From contig NZ_CP006842.1 of NCBI RefSeq assembly GCF_000626675.1, positions 3,100,001-3,164,000 of the forward strand: 64,000 nt of DNA, read 5' to 3'. Made by a program: the position numbers and the translations under genes. Below, in pieces: positions 8,913 through 17,069 of this stretch. Under the pieces are notes generated by a model that saw only the letters and a list, made by a program, of their open reading frames with translations, was not told where the DNA came from and made no database searches. The stretch is from Corynebacterium glyciniphilum AJ 3170 (GTDB lineage Bacteria > Actinomycetota > Actinomycetes > Mycobacteriales > Mycobacteriaceae). The first letter of the stretch is position 1; every line of letters begins with the position of its first letter.

Positions 8913-9467
8913 TTATGGACTTCCGCTACTCCCCTCAGCCCGGACTGCATTCCCCAGCCGTATACCGCTAAAACCGAGCGTGCTAGATACCACCTCGTCC
9001 CAGAAACCGAAGAGGTCCGGAAGGCAGCGCAACTGAATCCCGGCCTGCTCATGGAGCTCCACCAGGTTCCCGACCAATTCGGGCGGCCCCAACGGGACTA
9101 CGGCGGTCCGCGACACGTGCGCGTGTGGAACCGGCGTTCCGAACTCCACAAAGTCGCGCGCATCGAAGCGATAGGCGAAAAGTTGCGTGTCCAGCATCCG
9201 TGACAGCCACCGGTATTCGATGACATGGACCCGGTGTCCGCCGCCCGGACCGATAATGCGTCGCTGGTCATCTGCCGTAGCCTCGCAGGTCACCCATGCC
9301 ATGGCTCGCGGACAGTCCCGCGGAAACCAGTAGTCCGGTGCACGCGCCGCGCCTACAGCCCACACCAGAGGTTCACCCAGCTGTGCGGTGGCAGCGACAT
9401 GTGGCTCGAAGACTCCGATACCGGGGTCCTCACTGAAATGGAGGACCTCCCCTGGGGCAGGTCGCAT
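8913..9467 (-). CDS. DUF6886-like cytosolic protein
   Basis: A 184-residue soluble protein. The opening VLHFSEDPGIGVFEPH, the block VWAVGAARAPDYWFPRDCPRAMAW, and the later HRVHVIEYRW fit the small uncharacterised family I know as DUF6886. The biochemical role is unknown. It ends 12 bases before the ABC ATPase gene on the same strand, so all three genes are probably one operon. The promoter should lie in the gap shared with the divergent tetR gene at 9554. Confidence 0.7.
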   Translation of the reverse strand: MRPAPGEVLHFSEDPGIGVFEPHVAATAQLGEPLVWAVGAARAPDYWFPRDCPRAMAWVTCEATADDQRRIIGPGGGHRVHVIEYRWLSRMLDTQLFAYRFDARDFVEFGTPVPHAHVSRTAVVPLGPPELVGNLVELHEQAGIQLRCLPDLFGFWDEVVSSTLGFSGIRLGNAVRAEGSSGSP

Positions 9468-9524
9468 GGTCAGAGCCTATCGCGGGTCAGTGCGCGTACA
9501 TGCGGATAAAGTAGATTTCAACGT

Positions 9525-9544
9525 TTTATCACACATGTGATAAA
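9525..9544. promoter_or_regulatory. Palindromic operator for the TetR-type regulator
   Basis: The 8-bp arms TTTATCAC and GTGATAAA are exact inverted repeats separated by ACAT, a 20-bp operator. It ends ten bases before the ATG of the tetR-like gene and lies in the divergent gap with the DUF6886-like gene. The position suggests autorepression and possibly control of both directions. Confidence 0.75.
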
Positions 9545-9553
9545 TTAGCGCCC

Positions 9554-10153
9554 ATGCCGAAAGTAGTGGACCCCGACCAGCGCCGAACACAGATCCTGGA
9601 CGCCGCCCTCCGACTCGTCGACACCCGCGGGCACGACGGACTTTCCTTCCGCAACGTCGCGACCGAGAGCGGCCTGAACATCGGCAGCATCCGGCACACC
9701 TACCCCACCCAGCATGACCTGCTGGCGGATGCCGCCGTCCACGTCGGCCGGCAGATGGACGAGCGCCTCACCCGCCACGACCTCTCCGGAGATCCCGGCA
9801 CCCACACCATCAGCAGCGCCGTCGACGCCCTCTCCGAGCTTCTCCCGCTGGACGACGACAGACGACGCGAGAACGTCGTGCTCGGCGAGTTCATGCTCGC
9901 CTCCCGTACACAGGCGGTTTTCCACAAGATCACCGACGAGATGTCGCGCTCCATGGAGTCCGTGGTCTCGCAGGTACTCGCCGGGCTGAGCGTCCCCGCC
10001 GACGAACTTCCCCGACGCGCGGCGACGGTCAAGTCCCTGATGGTGGGCATGACCTTCGACGTCACCACCGGGCACGGCGACCTCCACCCTGACGGGATGC
10101 TCAGCCTCCTGATTGACACCCTCCGAGACACGACGCACGGACACCCGTCATGA
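9554..10153 (+). CDS. TetR-family transcriptional regulator
   Basis: A 199-residue one-component regulator. The N-terminal helix-turn-helix spans about residues 10-55 (RRTQILDAALRLVDTRGHDG, then SFRNVATESGLNIGSIRHTY). The helical C-terminal ligand domain is not diagnostic. Its end overlaps the start of the MFS gene by four bases (ATGA), so it very likely controls that exporter in response to an exported compound. A perfect 20-bp palindrome sits directly upstream. Confidence 0.9.
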   Translation: MPKVVDPDQRRTQILDAALRLVDTRGHDGLSFRNVATESGLNIGSIRHTYPTQHDLLADAAVHVGRQMDERLTRHDLSGDPGTHTISSAVDALSELLPLDDDRRRENVVLGEFMLASRTQAVFHKITDEMSRSMESVVSQVLAGLSVPADELPRRAATVKSLMVGMTFDVTTGHGDLHPDGMLSLLIDTLRDTTHGHPS

Positions 10154-11331
10154 CGTTCCCTCTCTGGCTCCTCGCGCTTCTGTTCACCGCGCTGGTCTTC
10201 TACACCGACGACTACGTGATTGCCGGTGTCCTCCCCGACCTCGCCGCCGACCTGGGCGTGTCCGAGCCACAGGCGGGGCAGCTGGTCACCGTGTTCTCCC
10301 TGACCGTCGCCCTGTCAGCGCCCGTCGCCGCGGTGACCCTCACGCGCGTGCGGCGCAGCACCCTTTTCACCGTGACCCTGACCCTGTTCACGCTCGCGAA
10401 CGTTGCCGCCGCAGCCACGTCGCAGTTCTGGATCCTCATGATCCTCCGCGTAGTCGCCGCGCTGTGTGCAGGTGCCTCGACCCCTGCCATTTTCTCCTGG
10501 ACTGCCCGCCAGGCCCCGGCGGAGAAGATCGGCCGCTACATCAGCGTCGTCGCCATGGGTGTGACCGGGGCGATCGCGCTCGGCGTCCCGATCGGCACCA
10601 CCGTCGCACAGCTCTGGTCCTGGCGGGGCAGTTTCCTCGTACTGGCCGTCAGCGCCTTGGTGGCGCTGGTCGCCATCCGAAAGACCATGGTCACCGACGT
10701 ACAGGGGGATGACGAGATCCCGGTGACGCACCAGCTCCGCGCGCTCACCGCCCCACCGGTCGCGCTCACCCTCGGAGTGAATGTGGTGGCGATGTCTGGC
10801 TCAATGATGGCCTTCACCTACCTCGCACCCTTCCTCGCCGGTGCCGCGCCAGGCCACGAACTACGCGCGGTCGCCTTCGCCGTCTCCGGTGTCGGCGGCA
10901 TCATCGGCGTCTGGTCAGGCGGTGTCCTGACGGACCGAATCGGCCCCCGTCCGACGATCGTGCTGGCCCTGCTTACTCTCGGCACAGGGTGCTTCGGAGC
11001 GTGGCTGCTGTGGTCCCTGGCACCGCTGGACTCCGCCATGATCATTGTGCTTGTGGCGCTGGGCGCGGTCCAGGCCCTCGGCGCGTTCGCCCTGTCGCCC
11101 GCACTGACGGCACTCCTCTCCATGACCGCCGGTGACGGGGCGGATGCCGCGATCGCTCTGAACACCTCCGGAACCTATCTCGGCGTCACGGCTGCCGGGG
11201 CGCTCGGTGGCGTGGTCCTCGCGACGCAGGACGCAGGTGCCGTGGTCGCCGTCTCCGGCGCGATAGTCTGTCTCGCTGCGGGACTGTTCGCCCTGACCGC
11301 GCGAGCCCGCCCACATCCCGCGTCCACCTGA
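10150..11331 (+). CDS. Major facilitator superfamily exporter
   Basis: A 393-residue protein with the 12 membrane segments of the drug:proton antiporter group (AraJ/chloramphenicol-resistance-like). The start MTFPLWLLALLFTALVFYTDDYVIAGVLPDLA carries the family's N-terminal D-Y-V-I/P-A-G-V-L-P pattern in helix 1, and PVAAVTLTRVRRSTLF is the first cytoplasmic loop. It is translationally coupled to the TetR gene. The likely role is efflux of a small toxic compound or metabolite; the substrate cannot be told from sequence. Confidence 0.88.
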   Translation: MTFPLWLLALLFTALVFYTDDYVIAGVLPDLAADLGVSEPQAGQLVTVFSLTVALSAPVAAVTLTRVRRSTLFTVTLTLFTLANVAAAATSQFWILMILRVVAALCAGASTPAIFSWTARQAPAEKIGRYISVVAMGVTGAIALGVPIGTTVAQLWSWRGSFLVLAVSALVALVAIRKTMVTDVQGDDEIPVTHQLRALTAPPVALTLGVNVVAMSGSMMAFTYLAPFLAGAAPGHELRAVAFAVSGVGGIIGVWSGGVLTDRIGPRPTIVLALLTLGTGCFGAWLLWSLAPLDSAMIIVLVALGAVQALGAFALSPALTALLSMTAGDGADAAIALNTSGTYLGVTAAGALGGVVLATQDAGAVVAVSGAIVCLAAGLFALTARARPHPAST

Positions 11332-11373
11332 TCGTGGCTGGGCGCCATAATCCAGGCTCCGCCGACGCGGAAA

Positions 11374-11415
11374 CCCGTTTTCGGTAACCCAAACCAGGAT
11401 CTGGCTCACGGGACA
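11374..11415. repeat. Intergenic repeat, copy 2
   Basis: It matches 24 of 28 bases of the copy at 7349-7376 and, like it, is followed by a CTCACGG tract. It lies between the MFS stop and the SDR start. Confidence 0.5.
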
Positions 11416-11441
11416 ACGACGAAACGGGTATCACTGGTTGC

Positions 11442-12314
11442 ATGGCGAAAACATCCTTCCTCTCCCGTTACCGGACCCCCAAGCTCCCCGTACCCCGGCA
11501 GGGCGACACAGCACTCGTCACCGGCGCCACCTCCGGCATCGGGCAGGCCACCGCGAAGGAACTGGTGAAGCGTCAGTTCCGGGTGATCGGCACCTCCCGT
11601 AACCCCGACTCCGATGCATCCCGCGCAAACACCCCCGACGGCGTCGAGCTCATCCCGCTGGATCTCGGCGATCCGGACTCCATCTCCGCTGTCCCCGATG
11701 AACTGGAGAAACTCGGCGCCGGACCGGTGACCGTCCTGGTCAACAACGCCGGCGAGAGCCAGAACGGCCCGCTCGAGGAGCTCCCCCGCGACGCCCTCGA
11801 GCGGCTCTTCCAGGTGAATGTCATCGGGCACGTCCAGCTCACCCAGGTTCTGCTCCCGCAGATGCGCGACGCCCGGCGCGGCCGCATCGTCTTCGTCGGG
11901 TCCATGCTCGGCAGCTTCCCGCTGGCCTACCGGGGCAGCTACGGCGCATCCAAGGCCGCGATCAAGGCCTTCGCGTTCTCCGCCCGGCGCGAGGTCAGCC
12001 GGTTCGGGATCGGGGTCAGCGTGATGGAGCCCGGCGCCATCAATACCGGCCTGTCGGAGCGTCGCACCATCTACATCGATGACGGCGGCCACTACGCCGA
12101 CGAGTTCCAGACGATGCTCACCCACCTCAATGACAATGAGGCCACCGGCATCTCCGCCGAGCAGGTCGCCACGGAGATCCTCAAGGCCGTCGGTGACAAG
12201 CGCCCCCGCCCGCTCTACGCCACGGGGTCGAGTTCACATCTCGCCTTCCCCGCCGCACGCCTTCTGCCCCGAGACACCATGGGCGGGATCATTGCCGCCA
12301 AGCACGGGCTGTGA
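11442..12314 (+). CDS. Short-chain dehydrogenase/reductase (SDR)
   Basis: A 290-residue NAD(P)-dependent oxidoreductase of the classical SDR fold. It has the dinucleotide motif TGATSGIG near residue 28, the NNAG motif near residue 101, and the catalytic triad in GSMLGS with YRGSYGASKAA (Tyr-x-x-x-Lys). The length, and the motif VSVMEPGAINTGL, fit the classical family. The substrate is unknown. It is 110 bases after the MFS gene with an intergenic repeat between, so cotranscription is uncertain. Confidence 0.88.
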   Translation: MAKTSFLSRYRTPKLPVPRQGDTALVTGATSGIGQATAKELVKRQFRVIGTSRNPDSDASRANTPDGVELIPLDLGDPDSISAVPDELEKLGAGPVTVLVNNAGESQNGPLEELPRDALERLFQVNVIGHVQLTQVLLPQMRDARRGRIVFVGSMLGSFPLAYRGSYGASKAAIKAFAFSARREVSRFGIGVSVMEPGAINTGLSERRTIYIDDGGHYADEFQTMLTHLNDNEATGISAEQVATEILKAVGDKRPRPLYATGSSSHLAFPAARLLPRDTMGGIIAAKHGL

Positions 12315-12332
12315 GGCTACGCCAGAGACAGG

Positions 12333-12725
12333 TCAGGGGCGTCGCGAGTAGAACAGGTCGCGCCACGGCCGGGCGGACAACGCCACAACCGCGGCACCGA
12401 CAATGCCGGTGAACATGCAGGCACTGGCGATCACGTTGACCCACAGCAGCATCCCGCTGCCCAGGACGAGTTCCAGCATCAGGACGACCGCACCGATCGT
12501 TCCCACCCAGCTCAGCCCGGTGAACACCCGGTTGACCGGATGCCGGGCCGGACCGAAGTAGCCTCGCTCGGTGAAGACGATCGCGCTGAGCATCAGCAGT
12601 ATCAGCACACCGAAGTACGAGTAGAAGATCAGTTCCCCCCACTGCGGATCCACCCGGTCCCCGAGGCGGGTGACCCCCAGCAGCATCAGGAGGACGCACG
12701 CTACGGTGGTGAATCGACGGAGCAT
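12333..12725 (-). CDS. Small four-helix membrane protein of unknown function
   Basis: A 130-residue protein with four hydrophobic stretches (about residues 5-19, 34-50, 70-90 and 95-115). No motif I recognise. It is transcribed towards the SDR gene and follows the PTS EIIA gene by 26 bases, so the two may share a transcript. Confidence 0.6.
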   Translation of the reverse strand: MLRRFTTVACVLLMLLGVTRLGDRVDPQWGELIFYSYFGVLILLMLSAIVFTERGYFGPARHPVNRVFTGLSWVGTIGAVVLMLELVLGSGMLLWVNVIASACMFTGIVGAAVVALSARPWRDLFYSRRP

Positions 12726-12750
12726 GGCACCAGCATAGGCGTTGCCGGGG

Positions 12751-13335
12751 TCAGAACCGGAACAACACGTCCCCCGGTTCGGACGGCTCCCCCGGCATCA
12801 GCCCCTCCTCGACGCCGCCGTCCTGCTGCATCATCACCACGGACACGATGGGGTCGAACCCCAGACGGCCGATGGACAGCGGGGCATAGGTGGTGATCCG
12901 TTCCCCGACCTGCACGCGGCGCCCCTGCTCCACGTGCAGTGAATAGCCCTGACCGTCCAACTGTGCGGTGTCGATGCCGATGTGCACCAGCACTGGAAGC
13001 CCCTCGTCGGTGAGGATGAGGAAGAGGTGCGGCATCAACCGGGTGACCACACCCTCCACCGGCGCGCAAACGGTCACGTACTCGACTCCAGGGTCCGGGA
13101 CGACCGCCATCCCCGGCCCCACGGTGCCGGCGGCGAACAGCGGGTCAGGCACTGCGGAGAGCGGGGCGACCGTGCCCGGCATGGGGGTCACGACATCAAG
13201 CGTTCCCAGGCGCCGTCCGGGACCGGCCGTGCCGGTGGCGTCGGCGGTATCCGTGGTGTCCCTGGTGTCCCTGGTGTCCCTGGTCTTCGGCGCGCTCGAC
13301 TTCCCTGCGTCCCCTGTGTCCCCTGTGTCCTCCAT
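12751..13335 (-). CDS. PTS glucose-family EIIA domain protein
   Basis: Phosphocarrier domain of the sugar phosphotransferase system. The core DPLFAAGTVGPGMAVVPDPG is followed by VTVCAPVEGVVTRL. The phospho-acceptor histidine is H118 in PVLVHIGIDT, when counted from the ATG at 13335. I prefer that start because a GGAGG site precedes it; an upstream in-frame ATG at 13377 lacks one. The N-terminal 45 residues are a Thr/Asp/Gly low-complexity tail encoded by 9-base repeats. In corynebacteria EIIA is often fused to EIIBC, but here it stands alone. Confidence 0.88.
   Translation of the reverse strand: MEDTGDTGDAGKSSAPKTRDTRDTRDTTDTADATGTAGPGRRLGTLDVVTPMPGTVAPLSAVPDPLFAAGTVGPGMAVVPDPGVEYVTVCAPVEGVVTRLMPHLFLILTDEGLPVLVHIGIDTAQLDGQGYSLHVEQGRRVQVGERITTYAPLSIGRLGFDPIVSVVMMQQDGGVEEGLMPGEPSEPGDVLFRF
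13252..13334. repeat. 9-base tandem repeats in the EIIA N-terminal coding region
   Basis: On the plus strand CTGGTGTCC-type units recur in tandem at 13252-13280 and CCTGTGTCC-type units at 13310-13334. They encode RDT/GDT triplets. In-frame slippage would lengthen or shorten the disordered tail without breaking the frame. Confidence 0.7.
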
Positions 13336-13438
13336 GGGGCCTCCGTATCCTGTTGCGGTGATGTGTGGCGGTGGCAAAAGGATAAACCGTCAAACACCTC
13401 CGGCGCGGCGTAACCGCATTATTTCGCCGTGAAAAGTT

Positions 13439-14323
13439 CTACCCCAGGGCTGCGGGACGTGAACGGTCGGACGCCCACTGCGACCATCCGCCCACATAGT
13501 GCCGCGCGACCGGCAGGCCGGCGTGCTCCATCAGCGCGATGAACAACGCGGAGCTCACCCCGGACCCGGAGTAGACAACCGTCTCCGCTGCGACGTCGTC
13601 GCCGGTGACGCCGTGCCCCGCGAGACGCTCGCGCACGATCTCCGGCGGCGGGACACGACCCTCGTCCAGAAGCTCGGAGACCGGGACCCCGATCGCCCCG
13701 GGGATGTGGCCGGCGCGGCGGTCCAACCGCTCTCGTCGTCCCTCGAAACGGTCCGCGGGGCGCGTGTCGATCAGCAACGGCGCGGCGGCACCGGTCGTCG
13801 CCGTCGCGGAGATCTCCATGACGTCCTCCAGGTTGGCCGTGGGCATCGTCGGCGCACCACCTGCCAGCACCTCGAACGTCCCGCGGCCGCGCAGACAACC
13901 GATCCCGGCGGCAATGTCACCCCCCGCGGCGAGCCAGGCAGGCGTCCCGCCGTCCAGGATCCGGACGTCCGTGACCCCGGCCCACCGCAGGATCCACCAC
14001 GCGCGGGCGGCGTAGATCAGCCCACCCCGGTCATAGATACGCACCGGCAGGCCGGGCTGGATGCCCCAGTCATCGACGTAATGCTGTAGGACGTGCTTGT
14101 TCGGTAGCGGATTCCGGCCGGCTTCCGCGGACGGTGAACCGGAGAGCATGGTGCCCGGGTCACAGAAGAAGGATCCCGGAATATGCCTGGTCACGTACAG
14201 ATTCCAGGCGGCATGTTCGCCCCACTCCCAGTCGGAGTCGAGGACGGTGACAGGCTCGCCACGGCTACTGGCCTCGAAGAGGTCCTTGGCGGAAATGAAC
14301 GGTTCGGTCTGGCTCGGCGTCAT
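13439..14323 (-). CDS. Rhodanese-like (thiosulfate sulfurtransferase family) protein lacking the catalytic Cys
   Basis: A 294-residue, two-domain rhodanese fold. The N-terminal domain has VTRHIPGSFFCDPG; the C-terminal domain has LLIDTRPADRFEG and AGHIPGAIGVP. The active-site loop, usually CGSGV(T/S), reads YSGSGVSS, with Ser at position 252 (codon TCC) where the sulfur-carrying Cys should be. Known enzymes of this family need that Cys, so classical sulfurtransferase activity is doubtful. The fold is clear and the frame is intact. It may be a regulatory or binding paralogue, or use another chemistry. Confidence 0.85.
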   Translation of the reverse strand: MTPSQTEPFISAKDLFEASSRGEPVTVLDSDWEWGEHAAWNLYVTRHIPGSFFCDPGTMLSGSPSAEAGRNPLPNKHVLQHYVDDWGIQPGLPVRIYDRGGLIYAARAWWILRWAGVTDVRILDGGTPAWLAAGGDIAAGIGCLRGRGTFEVLAGGAPTMPTANLEDVMEISATATTGAAAPLLIDTRPADRFEGRRERLDRRAGHIPGAIGVPVSELLDEGRVPPPEIVRERLAGHGVTGDDVAAETVVYSGSGVSSALFIALMEHAGLPVARHYVGGWSQWASDRSRPAALG

Positions 14324-14386
14324 GGCGGCCAGTTTACGAGGGAAAGCGTCCGGCCGCTGCCCGGAGCGTCCGGTACATGCCCGGGA

Positions 14387-15001
14387 TCACAACCAGCCAC
14401 GCTCGCGGGCGATGCGCCACGCCTCAAAACGCGTGGACGCTCCCGTCTTCCCCATGGCCGACGACAGGTAGTTGCGGGTTGTCCCTGCCGCCAGATGCAC
14501 CGCGGCGGCGATCTGCTCCACTGACCCGCCCTGACCCGCGACCTCGAGGACCTGGCTTTCCCGCTCGGTCAACGGTGACTCCCCCACCCCGATCGCCGCC
14601 GCCGCAAGCTCCGGATCCAGATAACGACGCCCGGCGTGGACGGTCCGCACCGCCGTGGCGAACTCCCCCGCCGAGGACGTCTTCGGGACGAACCCGAGCA
14701 CCCCGCCTGCCAGGGCACGTTTGAGCTGGCGCGGACGGCCATGGCTGGTGACGATGAGGACATTCACCCCGTCCGGCAGGGACTCGGCGGTCTCGATGCC
14801 GTCGATGCCGCCCATCTGCAGGTCCATGACGACCACGTCCGCCACCGGGTGGCGTTGACACCAGTCGAGCACTTCCTCCCCGGAGCCGAGCGTCGCGACG
14901 ACGTCGAGGTCATCCTCCAACGACAGCAGCGTCGACAGGGAACTCGCGACCAGGGACTCGTCGTCCACCACAACGACACGGATGACGGTGTCTGCACTCA
15001 T
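14387..15001 (-). CDS. LuxR/NarL-family response regulator
   Basis: A 204-residue DNA-binding partner of the histidine kinase encoded upstream. The receiver domain has the acidic pair VVDDE (13-14), the phospho-acceptor Asp60 in VVVMDLQMGG, and the VPKTS lysine. The C-terminal helix-turn-helix begins at SPLTERESQVLEVAGQGGS and contains the LAAGTTRNYLSSAMGKTGAS recognition region. Its start overlaps the kinase stop by four bases. It is the last gene of an ABC ATPase, permease, kinase, regulator operon. Confidence 0.93.
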   Translation of the reverse strand: MSADTVIRVVVVDDESLVASSLSTLLSLEDDLDVVATLGSGEEVLDWCQRHPVADVVVMDLQMGGIDGIETAESLPDGVNVLIVTSHGRPRQLKRALAGGVLGFVPKTSSAGEFATAVRTVHAGRRYLDPELAAAAIGVGESPLTERESQVLEVAGQGGSVEQIAAAVHLAAGTTRNYLSSAMGKTGASTRFEAWRIARERGWL

Positions 15002-16197
15002 GACTGCTCCTTGAGGGTGAGGGTGACGTGGAAGAGGCTACCGTCGCGTTCGGCGATGAGTTCCGCTCCCAGCGGCTCCGCACGGCGGCGGATACCGGCC
15101 AGGCCTGACAGCCGTTCGATACCTCTGGTGACGCCGTCGTTGCTCATCCGGACGGACTCGGTGTCACCGGACGAGAACGCCAGCCGCACCCGGGTCGCCG
15201 AGGAATGGCGGACCACATTGGTGGTGCCTTCGCGGACGAGCCATGCCGCCAGTTCCCGCATCGGCGCCGAGAGTTCTGTCGGGTCACCCTCGACCTCCAG
15301 ATGGACTCCGGCGCTGTCCAACAGCTGGCGGGCTCCCTCCACCTCAGTGGACAGGTTGACCGCGCGGTAACCGTCGACGACCTCATGCATCTCGGTGACC
15401 GACGTCCGGGCCAGCTCCTGCAGCTCTGCAAGTTCGCCGTCCAGTCGGTCATCGTCCCGCTTCGCCAGAGCGCGGGCCAGCTCCGCCTTGACCGACATCG
15501 CCGCCAGCCGCTGCCCGAGGGTGTCATGGAGTTCCTGGGAGAACCGCAGGCGTTCCTCGCTGACCTGCAGCGCCGACTCCGTCAGGCGGGCACGGTCCAG
15601 CTGCTTGGCGACTCCGACCGTCCAGGCGGACAGTGTCGATGTGCAGAGCAGGAACGTCCCCCAGAACATCGGCCACCACATCAGATCCGACCACATCAGC
15701 ACTGCCGTCACGGTGGTCAGCACCAGGGTGACAGGCCAGCGCCACCGCAACCACGGCAATACACCCAGCGGCGCCAACGTGATGGCCACGAGCATCAGGA
15801 AGATACCGGTCAGCGCCAGCGCACCGTCTCCCAGCAGGTACATGAGTACTCCCATGCCCCACACGACGAAGCTCAGCAACGCGGCCGCCAGCAGCAGTCG
15901 CTGCGTCTGAGGCCTCGCCCGGGTGTTGAACTCCGGACGGTACTCGGTGATCACCAAGGTGACCGTCATCAACACCAGGGCCAGACCGATGACGAGCAAC
16001 TGCTGTCGGCCGGAGAGCGGCACATCCGGATTGAGGTTCAGCAGGGGCAGAACGATCGCGACGACACCGATGCTGACGATCACAGAGTGCATGGACAGCC
16101 GCGTGTACAGAGCGAGCTTTGCGCCCGCACCGAGACCCCGCCACGTACGGCGGGGCCGGGTGACGGCGTCGATGAGGGTCGTGGACATGTGCTCCAT
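14998..16197 (-). CDS. Sensor histidine kinase, HisKA_3 (NarL-partner) type
   Basis: A 399-residue membrane kinase. Residues 30-195 contain about six hydrophobic segments with no large extracellular domain, typical of intramembrane-sensing kinases. The phospho-acceptor is H224 in SQELHDTLGQ. The ATP-binding domain has the N box REGTTNVVRHSSATRV and a GLAGIRRRAEPLGAE segment, but the usual DxG box reads MSNDG. Such kinases are often tuned to substrates of the coencoded ABC transporter, which supports a detoxification or antibiotic-response role; this is inference. Confidence 0.92.
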   Translation of the reverse strand: MEHMSTTLIDAVTRPRRTWRGLGAGAKLALYTRLSMHSVIVSIGVVAIVLPLLNLNPDVPLSGRQQLLVIGLALVLMTVTLVITEYRPEFNTRARPQTQRLLLAAALLSFVVWGMGVLMYLLGDGALALTGIFLMLVAITLAPLGVLPWLRWRWPVTLVLTTVTAVLMWSDLMWWPMFWGTFLLCTSTLSAWTVGVAKQLDRARLTESALQVSEERLRFSQELHDTLGQRLAAMSVKAELARALAKRDDDRLDGELAELQELARTSVTEMHEVVDGYRAVNLSTEVEGARQLLDSAGVHLEVEGDPTELSAPMRELAAWLVREGTTNVVRHSSATRVRLAFSSGDTESVRMSNDGVTRGIERLSGLAGIRRRAEPLGAELIAERDGSLFHVTLTLKEQS

Positions 16198-16212
16198 TTA
16201 ATCAGTGGAGAA

Positions 16213-17058
16213 TCAGTGCCGGACGTCCCAGCGGACGTACCGCGCTCCCGCCCAGACACAGACTGCGGCCCAGAGGATGAGAATGAGCATCATCTGCCAG
16301 GTTTCCCCGATCACTTCGCCGGACGTCAACGGAGCCACGTCATTCATCCGGTCCACCGTGGTGTTGCCGGCCCACCCGTACTGGGCGAGGTCGAAGATCA
16401 GGGCGAACGGAGTCCGGGAGAGGACGTCGTCGACGCTTTCCGGATACAGCTGACGGAAGTTGCCCATGGTGGCGAACATCAGCAACATCACCGGCATGGA
16501 GGTGATCTGTGCAGCCTCCGGATTCTTGGTGAATCCGCTGGTGACCAGGGCCAGACCACTGGTCACGACGAGTCCGAGCAGGACAGCGACGATGATAGGA
16601 ACCACATTGACCGGACCCGGCGCGCCGAATGCCATGAGCAGTCCGGACATTACGACGGTGAAGAGGATGGTCAGCACGGCTCCGGGGAAGGACGAAGCGC
16701 CGAGGATCTCGGTGTCCCGGGCTTCGCCGGTGCGCAGCCGTTTCAGCACGCCTTCATCACGTCGGGTCGTGACCATGGACAGCACGGTGTAGAACTGCAC
16801 GAACATCAACGCGAAGAGCAGGAAGTACTCCATGGCCATCGCGCTCGCCTCGATTTTCGACTGCTCGTCGTCCCCGGAGAGAATGAAGTACATCGCCATA
16901 CCGAAACCCATGGGAACAAGGGTGGCGTTGACCAGCAACGTCTTGTTTCGGAGGAACTGCAGCGTCTCGGCCCGTGCCAGGGCGATGAAACGTGTGACCG
17001 GCGAACCGCCGGTGCGGGTGGGCGTGCGGTCGGTGGTGGGGGCTGTTGCGGTACTCAT
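16213..17058 (-). CDS. ABC-2 type exporter permease
   Basis: A 281-residue membrane subunit with six hydrophobic segments in the ABC-2 layout. The start at 17058 (MSTATAPTTDRTPTRTG) is chosen because an AAAGGACC ribosome site precedes it and overlaps the stop of the ATPase gene. The upstream part of the same frame is the reverse shadow of the ATPase gene. Its neighbours, the ATPase upstream and kinase 15 bases downstream, place it in a self-regulated export operon. The substrate is not evident. Confidence 0.85.
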   Translation of the reverse strand: MSTATAPTTDRTPTRTGGSPVTRFIALARAETLQFLRNKTLLVNATLVPMGFGMAMYFILSGDDEQSKIEASAMAMEYFLLFALMFVQFYTVLSMVTTRRDEGVLKRLRTGEARDTEILGASSFPGAVLTILFTVVMSGLLMAFGAPGPVNVVPIIVAVLLGLVVTSGLALVTSGFTKNPEAAQITSMPVMLLMFATMGNFRQLYPESVDDVLSRTPFALIFDLAQYGWAGNTTVDRMNDVAPLTSGEVIGETWQMMLILILWAAVCVWAGARYVRWDVRH

Positions 17059-17069
17059 GGCTGGTCCTT

